A DNA stretch of 60,000 nucleotides from NCBI RefSeq assembly GCF_910592395.1, contig NC_088314.1:64001-124000 (forward strand). The letters run 5' to 3'. The translations under genes were made by a program, and so were the position numbers. The DNA is from Lineus longissimus. Lineage: Eukaryota > Nemertea > Pilidiophora > Heteronemertea > Lineidae. This document shows positions 27,301-42,300 of the stretch, in pieces (the first letter of the stretch is position 1; every line of letters starts with the position of its first letter). The notes under the pieces were generated by a model that had not been told where the DNA came from, did no database searches, and worked only from the letters and a program-made list of their open reading frames with translations.

Positions 27301-30300
27301 GCGACGATGTAATCCAAAGCTGCAGCCATCACAGTTTCCCCTTCAGCTCAGTGGAAGCTGTTTTTGAGGAGACTTGCACTTTACGATTTAATCACTCAAA
27401 TGAGATTGCGATCAGTGCAATTTGACTTTTCAGACTCAGATTCAGTTCAGTTCAAGTAAAGGTCATAAACTGATAAGTTCAAAGATCACGAAACTTGCAG
27501 TTGAGTTTGGAGTCACCTGCTTCTGAGATGCCATCAAGCAAGTTCAAAACCGATAACAACCTGTTACATAGGAATGAGACTGGCCTTCAAAGCTACCAGC
27601 AATAGCAACTTCTCAAGACATCATTCTCCTTGTTTTACTTTCAGTGGTTTAAAACTGGATTTGCATATACAAACTTACAATTACCCACATTCTTAAAACG
27701 TTTCATTCTATGGTACAAGTTTCTCCAAACAACATCTTCACAAGTTAAACCCACTCTGACATCTCATTTCATCTCACTCAAGCCTCTTGTCGCAAAGATG
27801 CTAGGACTACAAGTCCCCATATTAAACCGTTTCATCTCACTTGCCGTGAGATGATCAAAGACTGTTCATTTTAGACCAGTCACCTTAAGTAGTTTATGAA
27901 ATCTGTTCCAATTTCCGGCTTACAGTTAGAATCTTGCAGTACATGGTCTCTCTTTATCGTCAGTCATTTAGAATTAGAGCAACACAGTCTTTACTCTTGA
28001 ATGTCATCACATCAGGCAGGGTTCTTCTGCTGCTTCATCATCATAGAGCAGCAAAGAATGTGGAGAACTAGTGCTTCAAGTCATGTGGGGAACTCATAGC
28101 CTTGATAAGGGCCTTTCCTGGTCAAACTATTCTCTCACATACATTAACAACTCCTGAACTACTTTCTGGTAAAACAATCTTTCAAACATTTGATCTCCAC
28201 CAAGAGGCGATGAATTTCTTTGATTCTAATCTAGGCAGTCTGACTAAACTGCATATATCAGACTACCAGTTCTAGCTGAAGATTCAGCAACAAGCTGTAA
28301 ACAAAGCTTCGGGGCTCAAGAATTAAGAGATAACAGTTTATTGGAGACATCATGCGCCTAGGTTTCTAGTACAGCCACACGGTTAATCATAGGCTAAGGA
28401 GAAGCAACAGGTAGTTTGTGAGATCGTTTGTGTTGTTTTCAATCCCAGCTTACAGTCTGCACTACTTTGGCCCGAATACAAGCCTTTGCTTTGATAAGAC
28501 AGCACCATTTCCAGCCATGTGATAATCCTTGATACCTTCCTAGAGACACTACCAACAGATATCAATGATGGTGAACTAGAATGTTTTTATACAGTTTTCA
28601 ATGATCAATCCCAACCATGATATACTTGAGGGTTTGGCATCATCCAGGTTACCTAAAAACGAGCATGCACATTTTTCTTTGTGGTACCAGTATCACACAC
28701 ATTTTCCTATAATTCATAAGTATGCTGAAAGCACAATTCATGGCAGAAGCTTTTAGTAAACATAATGTGTGAGTGTCAGACTAAAACCCACAGAGGTTTT
28801 TTGCACATTAGGAGCATTGCTATAACACAAGATATCATTTCAACTGAGTCCATTTGTCTGATAGTGTTTTCATCACGAGAGGAAAACGCTCACAGGAATG
28901 TCTGGAGGGATGTTTTCATTCAAGTGTGACAGAAGCTTTCTGTCACATTTCACTTATCTCTTTTATTCAGCAGCAAAGATGAGATCAAAGTTGTCTGAGT
29001 TGGTCTCCTCCGACCTCAAATCAAGCTATCACAGTTAGTGACAGTCCTGTGAGAGCTAAGCCAGGTGGTCCCTACTAACAAGACCATCAGTTATTCCATT
29101 AAAACTGAATGGTTTTTAACTCCTTGGACAATGCACAGTGCTGTTATAAAGCAAGCCTTATATGATAGTTTCCCACGACACAAACAGGACACAAACAGGC
29201 GAAGTCATTCACCCCTGCTCCTGTGAGAGAAGTGGCAAAGGAACCAGGTGGTCAACACTAAAAGCGGCCTTTAGCCATATAAACTATCAGTTCAAGGTCC
29301 TGAGATACATTTCAAGAAAAGGCAGGTATGTCAAACTTGTATGATAAAGTTGAGTAAACACTATGTACTTGCTAAAAAGTGACCTAAAGCCTGCACCACA
29401 CGGTGAAAATTTGCGTGATGCAAGTGACACGCGTGCATGTTGCGACAGGCAAATTCTCACTGTGTGGGGTCGTTTTTTGCTGCGTATCTTCCCTCGCGAG
29501 TCGAGACGCAGCCGATCTAGCATGTTTGATATTTTCTCGACACGCGAGGAAGTTAATCACCGTGTGGGGGCTACCTGCAGCAATGTTGCGCGAGTTCGAC
29601 GAATCACAACAAGCAGATCGGTCACATGATTTATAGGTCAGTCACATGATACCAAAATGGCAGCTCTGTGGAACTGGCGATACTTCATGGGGTCCTCCTC
29701 CCACAATTCAGCAATTAGATTTGCATAGGCCCCCTTATCCTCTCTTTTCTGAATCCATGGCCTTGTCCAAAGACTACGGTCCACGCGGCGCCGCCTCCGA
29801 CGGAGTAACAGCAGGAGAATAAGGGCAATTTGGTCTTCTTGGTCCATAATACTTCTCATAGGATTTGACAGTTCCCGGGCGCTGCCATTTTGGTATCATG
29901 TGACTGACTTATAAATCATGTGACCGATCTGCTTGTTGTGATTCGTCGAACTCGCGCAACATTGCTGCAGGTAGCCCCCACACGGTGATTAACTTCCTCG
30001 CGTGTCGAGAAAATATCAAACATGCTAGATCGGCTGCGTCTCGACTCGCGAGGGAAGATACGCAGCAAAAAACGACCCCACACAGTGAGAATTTGCCTGT
30101 CGCAACATGCACGCGTGTCACTTGCATCACGCAAATTTTCACCGTGTGGTGCAGGCTTAAAGTCACTTCTTTCTCAGAAACTGAGTACACTATGGTGATT
30201 ACACTTTGTGACCACTCATGTGGCAACCAATACATCAATAGGTACCTGCTAATAATAATAACAATGATTGCTGCCGTGCATGCCTGCACTTGGTTAAAGA

Positions 30301-33300
30301 CAATTCCATATCTCTGCTGTACACTGAACTACATGTCATCATAAATTACAATCTTGCTGCATGTTTATTACATTTTCATTGCCTTGGCTAATTGGATTAA
30401 TAGATCAAATCATAAAGGGTGTTCAGCTCCACTGGGTCTGCCTGGAACAATGCTAGCATTGTCTGCAGTGCTGAATGACCCACGGCAGACCAAGATTTTC
30501 AACAGCTTACTGTACTCTACCCTCAGTCAGCGTCTCATCTCACACCCTATGGAATTGGCAAACCTCTCCAAAGGTAGTCCACCTCTGAGTGAATCCAGCC
30601 TCAGATTAAAAGCTGACTCTGACCCGGCCCTTGCAAATTGTGTGTTCATCCATTAGCATTTCTTATTCTTCATGAACAGAGTCTAGTCAAACTGGTAAAG
30701 GAGCTGTGGTCGAGAGCTTCTCCCTTTGCTTTTCAATTAACTGAACAGTTGACAGCAGTACTGCTCCTAATTGCTTCCTCAGTAGACTTTCATAAAGAAA
30801 CCTCCTCAAAGCTGCTTATTAGGTAACTCCAATGCTGGCTACAAGTAACTGTAGAAGCTGCTGCCCTTGGGCTGAACTGATCTGATGTATTTTATAGCAC
30901 AAAGCAGCCTGACAAGACTGTCCTTTCATGCCAACATTCAACTCACTTACGGCCTCACTTACACCTTCAAAGACTGCAGTGCGTAGGCTGATTTAAATAA
31001 CTGACTCGCCAAGCAATATGATACCCATCAAAGCTTGCCTTCAAGGAGAAGTCCAACTTCATTTATTTAATTAGAGATGAACATGAATGTTTACAAGTCA
31101 CTTAATTCTGCTTTCACGAGGCCAACAAAACTCTTCAAGTTGTTCTCTGTCTCTTCAGTCATTAATGTGCTGAAGAAATGATGTTGTTCAACAGTCTCCT
31201 CTTTCATGACCAGACTCCTGGACTGTTTGAGAAGGCTTCATGAACAAACAACTTCAGGAGACCACATAATATATTGATGATGTCCACTTCACCAACAACA
31301 TCAAGAGATAAGCAAATATTACAGAGAAAACAATGTGTCAAGGAAAATATAGATATGAATTATGCATTCAGTTTCAATAAGTTAGCATTTCTTGGTGATT
31401 ATGCAAACATTTCACATTTCAACAAGAGATCCACATGGCCATACCGGTAAATAGGTACTATTACAGTGAACTTTCTTTGGGTTGGCCAAATGTGATATCC
31501 ACTTCATTGACATGCCAAAGAAACATCAACAAAGAGTCAGAGAATATGTGAAGGCATCTGCAACTAATGAATGTTGACAAATAAGATACACAACCATTCT
31601 CAAGGGAGCTCAATGATGTCATTCGTATTTAATTCATCAACACCTCATACAAAATAGTTGTTTCCTCCCAGTGTTTGAAGGGTAAGAACTTATTGTACAT
31701 TCAACAAAAGAGACAGCCAGCACACTGAATGTGTGAAGGCATGAGAATAATTATATATCAGCAAAAACACAATACTTGGTGTGTTTGGTTTCAGCCATGT
31801 GTCAGTACAATATGCAAAACATAACTGGCCTTTGTGCTGAAAGTGAAGACTTCAAACACTTCACCAAAGAAAGAACAGCTAGGTGAACTGCAGACGTCCT
31901 GTCACTTAAAGTACATTGTTATGTCATGAGCCTCAAGGAGATACACACCCATCTGTATGATCAAAAGTCACAATGTCTACAATAAGTCATTAGTTGATTG
32001 CACCTGACCTGGTGTCTTGAGCCAGGAGGGGCGGTTTGGGCATTCGCCATGAGAGTCTGGCTGCCTTTCATCAGAACATGCCCCACCAGTGAAGCCCACT
32101 TGCAGAATATGAAGTTAGTCATGCAAGTTATTGGCTTCAGCTCCTTGTAGATGTTGAGACAGGCAAGTGACCAAAAGAAATCACTCCATTATGGCTCAAT
32201 CAGTCGAAAGAAGGAAAATGTTTTGTTATCGGGTGTGAGGACAGCCTGACAATTGTGGGGTGAAGAATGAAGAAATACCAGCTATGAAGAACAGAGCGTG
32301 TCAGAGGTCAGAGGCCCAACATCAAGTACCAATGATCACAGACAGTAGGGCAGAACCATTAGCAAGTGTGACAATGTTTAATGATGTCCTTCGTGGCACC
32401 AACACCTGGGGTTTCTAGCTTATTGGGCAGCAAAGGTCTCCCAAATACTACAGCTAATAATAGAATACTGATCAAAGGGGTGGTGCCATACTTTGGGGGT
32501 GACACTGATTCAAACAAGCCTTGATAAAGTACTCCTGTACTGTTGGTACACTGAGTTGATAACCAATGATGGATCAGATTGATCTATGAACAACACATGA
32601 AGGTGAGCTGAGCTTCCAGAGGTCTAGACAATGGGATGTTATCTCTTAATGGGTTGTAGACTTGTCATGTTGACCAGGCAGACAACTGCAGACAGAGATT
32701 TGACCATGTGTGACATTGTGCTTCAAAGTGTCCTTCTTGAGAGAAGGAAATCTGGTGTTGGTCAAGGACAATCAGTCCACGGAACTGCCATCCTGCAAGC
32801 CAGACTAACCATGTTCACAGTTGGTATGGGTAATCCATAGCTGAGAGCAGATCACTTACACTTTTGTAATTACGTTATTGCCAGGCAGACCATGGAGAAA
32901 TCTGTAATCAGCACCTCAACTCCACACAATAGGCTAACAATTGGATAACAAACCAATGAAATAATGGTAAAGTCAGTCTAAAAGACCAGAGCACAACTGA
33001 CAGAAAGTCTTATTTCCAATCATGGTTGACAGTATTGATCACCAAGAGTATCAAATTACCACAAGATTTGGTCATTCTCCAGGATCAGATACAGACAGGA
33101 GAACTGTTTGCCCACAATTATCCACGTTATCAGTGAATTATGTTCTGTGTGGATGAGGACTAAATCTAAAATCTTGACCTCTCCTTTTCTGCCATGAGAT
33201 CCCCAATGACCAATACAGTGGTATCATATTCACAAACCGATGCTACACCTACGCTACCCTGGCAAGTTTCCCGTGGTGAGCCACACCTGGCTATGTGTTA

Positions 33301-36300
33301 TACCTCTCAGCCTATGTTGTGTCAAGGTTGTGTGCAAATCCCTTCTATCATTTCAACATCATACAACATTTCTGATCTTTACAACCGCACCAATCAATAT
33401 AGGTTGAAATTGGATGCCTGTCTCCAAGACCGAGTCATCTTAAGTGCCAATCCACCAGACATAAGATCCTCCAAACTCGAGGTTTCAATCATGTTGAACC
33501 TACTGGAGGTGACTGAAACAACACTTGTTTCCTCCGCCTTCAACCTGCTGGTGGACGTGTTGGAGTCGGATGATTGCTTCAATGAACATGGCACATCTGA
33601 CAGCACTCGAAACACACCAGACCAGCAAAGTAAAGGAAACCATATCCTGTTGCTTTCCTACCATCACAGCGATGAACCATGACGTTGTGATTAGCATTGG
33701 TAAGCAGGTTTGCCTCATCAGGAGCAGTTGAGATATAACTCAACTTGATCTGGGCAAAGAAAGAGTTAGGAGGAGTAACAACCGAAGGAGATCTCAGAAT
33801 CTTAATCAAGTTATCAACGCTCGAGGCATCAACCAAATAATAGCCACATATGTGTCTAACATCCACTGCTCACTTAGATAGATGTGTATCACTCGAATGT
33901 CCTCAGGGCATCATGTCTAACTGGTTTCCCTCTGCAATTAGCATTTGATCATGTCCTATTATCAAAGAGCAATTAGAACTGGCTTCAGAGGAACCATGTC
34001 AGAACTGCCACCAGCGCCAGGAAATATTGACACCAAGGACAGAGAGGGAAGACTATGGAGGAAGTGACTAAGGCGAAGTTATTGACATGCACCATGATTT
34101 TGTCACTGATCAATACATTCCAGGACAACATCAGATTAGTTACACCCCACAAGTGATTTTTATATGATATTTATTTTACACAAAAATGAGGAACATTCAC
34201 ACTTTCTTCAGCAAGGCCTTTCACTTAGATTGGGCAAATGCTGTAAATCCTTCAAACTATGTTGAACGTGGGATGGTTAGAGAAAAGTAAGGCAGAAAGC
34301 AGCAATATAATACAACTGAAGGTGAAAACAGCTTTCAAATTGCATTGTAATTGAGTCGGCAATAACATATCCCAAGGGAAAGCTAGTCTGATGAGTGGTA
34401 ACCTGATCATCAAGAATGTTAACAGAACAGTAATGGTATCAATTGTGTTGTTACAGTCATTGGCCATCTGATACCAAAACTCTCCAAATCAATTCAAAGA
34501 GAAATCAATGGAGGCTGTAAAGCTACCTGATGTCACCTTTGTTGTCACAGTAAAGGATCAGCAGGTGATTGTAATCAGTTCATTGTGTTTGTGTTTCAGG
34601 TGTATTTGCCTTCCCAAGGACACTATGTGCCCTATTTGGAAGGCCATTTTAGGTAGTTTGGTAGGAGAACCCGGCATTGAATAAGTGTGAAAACAGGAAC
34701 GGTCACAGATATGGCAATAATGATGCATTGGTCAGATTACATACACCAGCAACAGCTTGGTGTGTTCTGCTTAACGGCAACTTAATGACACCAACAGCAG
34801 GAGCTATCAGTGATAAGTCATGCATCGTGTGATATTTGCGAATAAAGTCTACATTGATCCCAGCAGCCATGACAAATGTGAACATGGTTGATACTGCGGT
34901 CACAGAGGACTTGTTCTTTCATCGTACATTCAAACGTCTGTAACTTATAATAAGCTGACAGTATATGAATGCTGACAGTTATCAAGGGAACTCGCACCAA
35001 CCATGGTTCTTGGTCACAGGTCATTACACATTCTGGTGACAGCAACAGGGAATTCAAGGAATTCAGTTGTTGAAATAAGTAGCACAGTCTGTGGAAACTT
35101 GTTTAGTTATGGACTGGTGAGGTAACAGACATCAGCTCACCCAATAATACATTGCTGAGAAGTCACAACAATGGCCAAATGCTCTGTTCATGTGATTTTT
35201 GTTCACAAAAGCTTAGGTTTTAATTGAATTATGATTACAAAGCGGCATTGATCTGACAGCCATGAAAGGGGCCAGGAGTTAATGATCCCTGCTCTCTCTG
35301 TCACGTCATTAGAAACTGACATGTGTCATTTACGTAGGATCAATCAGCACATGTCTATAGACAACCAGATGTGCTTTGTCATGTACTTTGACTTTCATGA
35401 GATGTTTGTGCATGCAGCTTGTACTAGTGGTTCATCATTCAGTTGATCAGATCATCTGAGTATTTTACTTAGGTGATGCAGACAAACTATTCAACAAAGA
35501 ATGACAGTCATATTCCAGAAATGTCATCAACAGACAGAAAAATGTCTGCTTCAAACAATCAATGTGAAAATGTGCTCTCAGCAACTGTCCACCAGATAAC
35601 AGACATTCTGTCTCCGACCCTATTGATGATATGGGTTATTGTTGGTGACATAATGGATGTAGTATCATCTTAATTGCTACACATATTGATTTCTGGCCAT
35701 TACACCCATATTTATGGTCAGATTTGCAAAACCAGCTCGGCCAAGCAGTCTGAGCCTGGCTCACATCTTTAATGGGCCAATGCATCAATGTACAGACATG
35801 ATCCAAGCTGAGGTTATCATAAACAAGGACATTATCTTTACTCGAAAGCACACAAGTGTGGATAATGGTGATTTTATAGAAGAGCAATTGAATTTGCATT
35901 GAAGTACGTTTCGCCAGATCAAGTCTATGAACATATGTGGCCCATTACATCAAATCGGGCAGTTTAGACTTGAGGCGTAGTATTGCACAATAATTGACAA
36001 TATAAGATTATGTCAGTCAGTTATGTCCAATTATGTCCACTTTCAGATTATGACATAATAGGCTATATATGTGGACATGTCGAATAGGACTTCCTGTCCA
36101 TTTTGGTGTGATTCATTCAAATTCATGTCAGCTCTCAGCATTTTATGGGGGTACCTGGCTGGGGAAGATGGCAAAATGGGGATGCTCATCCTTAGCACTG
36201 AATACATGTCCTGAGTGCTCAATACATGTTATAGTCCTGTAGAGTGCAAGAAGCAACTTAAAGAGAGAACTGTACCAAGATCGTGTTCATTGCCTGACCA

Positions 36301-39300
36301 CTGGGAGAACACGATCACCAACTGAAACTAATCACTGCTACCAACACCAGAGACAAAAACAAATAGTTTGTGTTGGCGCTTCATTTTCACAGATTTTGCG
36401 AATAAAACCTCAATTCTCAAAAAATAAAAATTGTGAAAAAAAAATTGATTGGAATGGAAAAAACGAAAGAAATTTTCTCATCTGCTACAAAAAAATCACA
36501 AAAAAAATTTTTTAGGAGTTTTTGTAAGATCTGTGAAACTTGAGTGGTTTACAGCGGCGAGCGACTGCAGGAAAGTAATAAGCCATTTAGAGTGCAAGAA
36601 GACATGTTGAGACAATATCTTGTTCATCGCCTGGGAGAACATGGTCAGATTAAGTAGAACAAGAGCATCCCCTTGGATCGAGAGTTAGCGGACATTTGGC
36701 AAAATCACCTGCGGGATCTCTAACCACACCTCAGGCAATCATTTAAGCTGTTCAGAGATTACGGAGCTGCAGACGAGAATGATGATGCTAGAAGTTGCTT
36801 GTGGAACATTCTGATCATAACCTGAATATTCCACAAGGGAATGTTATCATATCCTATCAGTAATGCCAAGATCATCCCACTGCATCAAAAGCTTACTGTA
36901 AGAATGGAAATGAGACAGCCGTCGCAACCTGGGCAATTTCATCAAGAATGTTGTCATGTAAGCTCTCCACCCGGCTTGTTTAAGGCTGTGCCCCTTCCCC
37001 GCCTTTTTAGATTCTGAGCAGAAACACTTATGACCTTCAACAAGTTTAAACAACAAATTGGATGTTCCAAGCAAATTGGCATTTCCAAGTAGTCACATTA
37101 CAAAACATGTTTTCATGTTGTTTTTCTCTCCGCTGAACATCATCACCAACGCATTCCGCCCTTGAACCTCCCATCTCACGCAGCAATAGACAATCGCCCA
37201 GTCACCCAACATTCGCAGAAACACAATCGGCATAAAAATTTGACCAAATAGTATCACTCTGTTGTCATTGATGGTCGCCTCTTGAATCAATACTTCCCAT
37301 CAGCCACAGTGATTGTGATTAGAAACAACCAAATAAACAAGACGACTGCAAGATATCTAGTCTTATAACTGATCATATTACTGGTTCGGATGAGTCGTCA
37401 TCTCATCACACAAACTGAACAATGACGATGACCTGGATCGTTGAGTAACATCACCACAGTTCCAGTGAAAACCATTGAAGCAAACAATCCAACGATAGAA
37501 CTCACAATCAAAATAGGGTTTTACAAATCATTGATTTGTGCCATGGCATGCATCTAAGTGCTTCACCGTATCAGAACATCTCTGCAAATATAAAGGATTC
37601 AAGTCACTCTGACCTTGACACACTGAGAACCAGAAACTCATCACAGATTTGCCTTCACTCAGTTAGACTTTCAAGTCGGTTGCACATTTCGAACTAAACG
37701 AGGAATATGGACGTAGAGTAGTTCACTAGCGCTATAATTCAGTAAGCAATCAAATATATCCTAGATGTATCCTGTACAGTATAAAAATGAGTTTATATTC
37801 TTCCCCAAAATCTAACTGAACTGTTTTTTCAAGTTCTCTCTGGCGTTCATCTGCTGCACGCCTTTGTGTGGGACAATAGAATTCCCATTGATATTTGGAT
37901 GAATGGTGCAGATCAGACCACCATGCCATTGAAGGCATTTCCCAGCTACCAAATGTGACTATCGAAGTCTTTCTTACCTATCTTCGAGAATCAATTCCCT
38001 GCAGACCATCGATACCAAATAGATTCCATAATGTCTAATGTCTCCTAACCTCATTTACCACATCATTGCTTCCCGAGCCAACGCTTTTGTTGGGAGAACA
38101 TTTTTCCAGCAACGTCCAACAAGATAAATGAGTTTTCTCACGTGATGTTGAACCTGCTTCGAAGGATAAGGAAGCAAGGGCAAAACACTTTACGCTTCTT
38201 TAATTCCTCTCCTGCTGATCATCTACGTGAAAGAACCGCAAGAATCAACTTTCTCACCGTTTTTGAAAGAGCGGAAAAGATCAATACACTTACTCCATGT
38301 CCTCGTGTTGTCTCATGTTTCAGCAGGGAAACAGGAACTGGTAAAGGAACTTATTCATCAGCAGATTGATTAGTCGGGTCAAGGCTTTTAGAAGGTGGGA
38401 GAAGGGGCAGTTTCCTAAATGGCGCAATGCAAGCAGGAGTCCCGTTTTTCCAAAAGGGTAACAGTCTAAAAAAGTTTTCTTTCGAACAGTTTGGACAATA
38501 TGTGTTGAAGAGCAAAGTCTCAGTGCAATTGAAAGCATAGGACACAAATGACTGACTTACACTCGGAATCGCAACCCCATGCTTGAGAGCTCAAGCTGGC
38601 AGTAATAGCAAAGTGATTTCTCAAGTGGTGTAAGGTACAGATAATTGGATATCGAGGATTTCGTGATCGAGAGCATTGACTCGGTCACTGAATCCTGCCA
38701 AATCAAGTGCTCCCATGCAGACAGCGCCAAGTGTACAGGAGTGCCTGATTCAGGAGTTGAGAGTGGCCAGGTTATGGGACTGGAAAGGGTCAGCACTCAG
38801 CTGGAGTCCTGCCATAGATTGGCATTGACCTATAGACACCAACAATACAGCTGTGGAAAAAAACGATGAAGAGATGTCAAGACGTGCCGGCAGTTTCTCT
38901 TAGATCATGGACCATCCATCGATGATGATAATAAGTATCCAAGCTTTCTCCTGCAGCAGGGTTGAGACAACAGGCGTTCTTGATCATGCATGCTTAAAGA
39001 GTCAAAGCTTCCTCTTCCGACAAGACAGGCATGCTCATAATGAATAAAAGGAATGTAGTGATCGATAGCACATCAGGACAGAGTGAATACTAGTACACGA
39101 AAATACATCATCATGAACTTGCAAATTGGTTGCACAACTTATCAGAGCACGAGATCATAAATTAATTTTCAACAAAACGTGTTGTGACAGACATTAAATC
39201 AAATAAAAGAGATCTATTGATCTTCTGACACATCGTACCTGGACAGTGAGAAGAGAATTCCATCTGCTAACAGCAGATAACATAATTAATTGGTGAGAGA

Positions 39301-42300
39301 AGTCAACTGAATACCAAATGAACTGGCCTCATCAATTAACGGCCTACCTTGCCGAGTCTGCCAAGACTACAAATAGCATCAGATTTTGCATAACAGCCTT
39401 TCTTGAGAGGTAATTTTGGTTCAGTTTACAGTATATCTTTGGACATTTTATTGACCAGCGGAAGTTGTGTCAGATCCCAGCAGAAAGTCTTTGAAGATCA
39501 CCCTCACCCATCTCATCAGAGTTGGGCCAACCTTGGAATTTGTTCAGAATATTGACAAGTACCAAAGGAGTTTGGGAATACGTCCTGGGTCAACACTTCA
39601 ATTGAAGCCGACACCTGAGGCAATATGACAAGATGGACCATCATAACAAACAACCTTCCTGTGAGGCACTTATCTTTTTTACATCGCAAGGGAATCATGC
39701 CACGCTGAATAAGAAATGCAGACCATGTCCTTAAACCTCACCGTGGCGACCATATTGAGAGTGCAAACCAACCATTCCGATCATCGATGACTCCGCTGGG
39801 ACTGGCAATCATCCAGAATCAATCAGGTACGTCGACGCGTTCCACGTGCCATTAGACGACCCAGAGAAAGTCACATGTGAGCCAAGTCACCAAAATTTGA
39901 TTCTCTCATCTAACTCTCCATGAGTTTTATCGGTGGAAATTCAACCCAGCATCATTAACAGGGTGCAAAATGGAAGAAACCATCATCAATATTGCATCAT
40001 TCACTGTTGACTTCTTTTAGAGGACCAGAGTACCGTATGTTTATCCGCTACCCAACACTTCATCTTAAGTGTCAGCCCACAGATAGACCATGCAAAAAGT
40101 CATAAGGTGGGGTCAACAGAATCGACTGAAACTTTTACCATTGGTTGGTCTTAGGACATGGTAGCTGGTGGAGTATTTTTAGAAAAAATAATTAGGAAAG
40201 GAATGGGACGGGACTCAAAATATGTTTTTCAGGGATTTTCAGGGAAAATGCTCTGTTTCCCAGACTAAAAATACCAAACTTCCTTGGGGTATTTCTACCT
40301 TTCGGTGTCATTAATAACTTTTATGCTGGAATTAAAGACAGTTCTTAGACAACATTACTTTACATGGGAAAATCTTTCTCTCTGAAAAGAACTAAAACTT
40401 CTCAATTAATTTCAAAATGTTCAAGAATTAAAACTTTTATACATCAAGGAATGAAAGTTTTTCCATGAACTCATTCATTCCAACTGAACTTGAGCCACAA
40501 TACCAATGAGCCAAGTTGTACAGAATGTGCACCAATTCCCAATCAACTCTTACCGAACTGAAACTAACACGACTACCTCTAGAGACACCAAGTGGGACAT
40601 TGACAAACTAGATTATTGGCCGCACAGGAAGGTTCTCATTCAGTGAAGCTTTGATGCCAGATCAGCTTGCTCAGTGGTCGACCGGGATTATTCTCTTATT
40701 ATAAACCAGCCAGAAACTTCCAGAGATCACAGATATTGACCTTGTTCTATGAATACACCTTTTGAGAAGTTTTTCTACTTTCTCTGAGACTTTACACAAG
40801 GTTATAAGAGGAGAGTCAACAGAAGACAGTTGAGATTTCAAACAAGAAGTCTTGGAAATCTCACAAAATCTTTTTGCACCTCGAATGGGATTGGTCAAAA
40901 ACGGAGTTTACTTGAATGGTGGAAATATTTTTAATCCACCTCTCGAAGAAACAACTTTGCTCTTTTCAAGAGTTTCTCAGGATGGTTTCTTATTTTGCAA
41001 ACTAAAGAACACACTTTCTTGGGATTTAAATGGATTACTAGCCAAGGAAAGAAAGGGAGCATTCTTTTTGAAGAATGTAATGAGGTTTGTACAGATTTTA
41101 TTTTTTTACTGGAATCAAGTCATTAACTTCCAAACTTGTTGTAAGTCCCATGTTTGAAGTCCGAGTACACCATCCTCTTTGGTAATATAGTGTGTGATGC
41201 CTATGGAGTTTTTAAAGAAACAGTGTGACTTTCTGCCAATGCACCAGTTTCTTTCATCATTACTCCAGCAAATCTGTATGTTCTTTGTACAGGTGATTAT
41301 GCTCTAGTCCATGTCAGCTTAGAATCTTGATTACCATACTATTGTTTGAATATTCAACATAGTATTATAGCATTGAAACTTGACATTGTTTGGTGCCGTA
41401 CTGGAGACTGAGGTGTGACCAGTCAAAATGTTCATTAAGAACCGAGCACTGAGGTATGACGGCCTGCAATAATTGAGAAAGCTAGCATGTACATTTCCAA
41501 ACAAAGTCAACCTCTTGTGAACTGATCTTGGCATACTGTTTATAGGCGGTTATGATGAATCCATTGTGCCTAAATCACCTCAATGGCCAAACCCCCAAGA
41601 ATTTGTGGAGGGTGAAGCTTTTCTGCATGAACACAACATTTCCTCGAAACTTTCTCAACAATCTTTTCCTTACTAATTCTTCGATCTTCAAACCCTGGCA
41701 TCTTTATTATGTTCATAAACAAAACAAATGTTTTCTGAAAAGTAAACAAACTTCTGATATTTCTAAAGCTGCATACAGAAATCAATACCATGTGACTCCA
41801 TCTTCAAGTAATCCTGATGACGCAGACAACTTTGTTCATTTTGATAAGAAGTCAAGTTCTGCTAACAAACAAGTCCACGCGTCACACAAAGGATGCTTTT
41901 TAATCTCGATACATTTAAAAGCTTTTACCCTTACCCGAGTTTTTATATCAAACATTTTAAGTATCTTCAATAAGTTTTCAAGTGGTTGTGGAGATGCATT
42001 AGTGTCATTAAAACCAACTCATATTTCTACTCTAATCATAACTACCGGTTTAGACAAGACATCAGCTTCAACAATGTCATTACCCAATAAAACAAGCGTT
42101 ACTTTCCTTCAAGGACTCATGCTAAGTCCTCCTTGACGTGACTTCTAATGAAGTTCACATTGACACAGAAAGTAGACAAAGTTAGGCAGAAACTGCTGAT
42201 GACAAAGGTTAAGGTAAAGAGTAACACAGTTTATATCCTTCCTATCTGCCAATGAGGAATCACACTGTCATATGTAGTAAGTCAGTGTTGCAAGGTCTTG

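Noticed and set aside
29909-30289. A 126-codon minus-strand frame and its mirror at 29363-29636
   Set aside because: Both lie in the inverted arms of the fold-back element and give the same peptide because the arms are complementary; there is no known domain.
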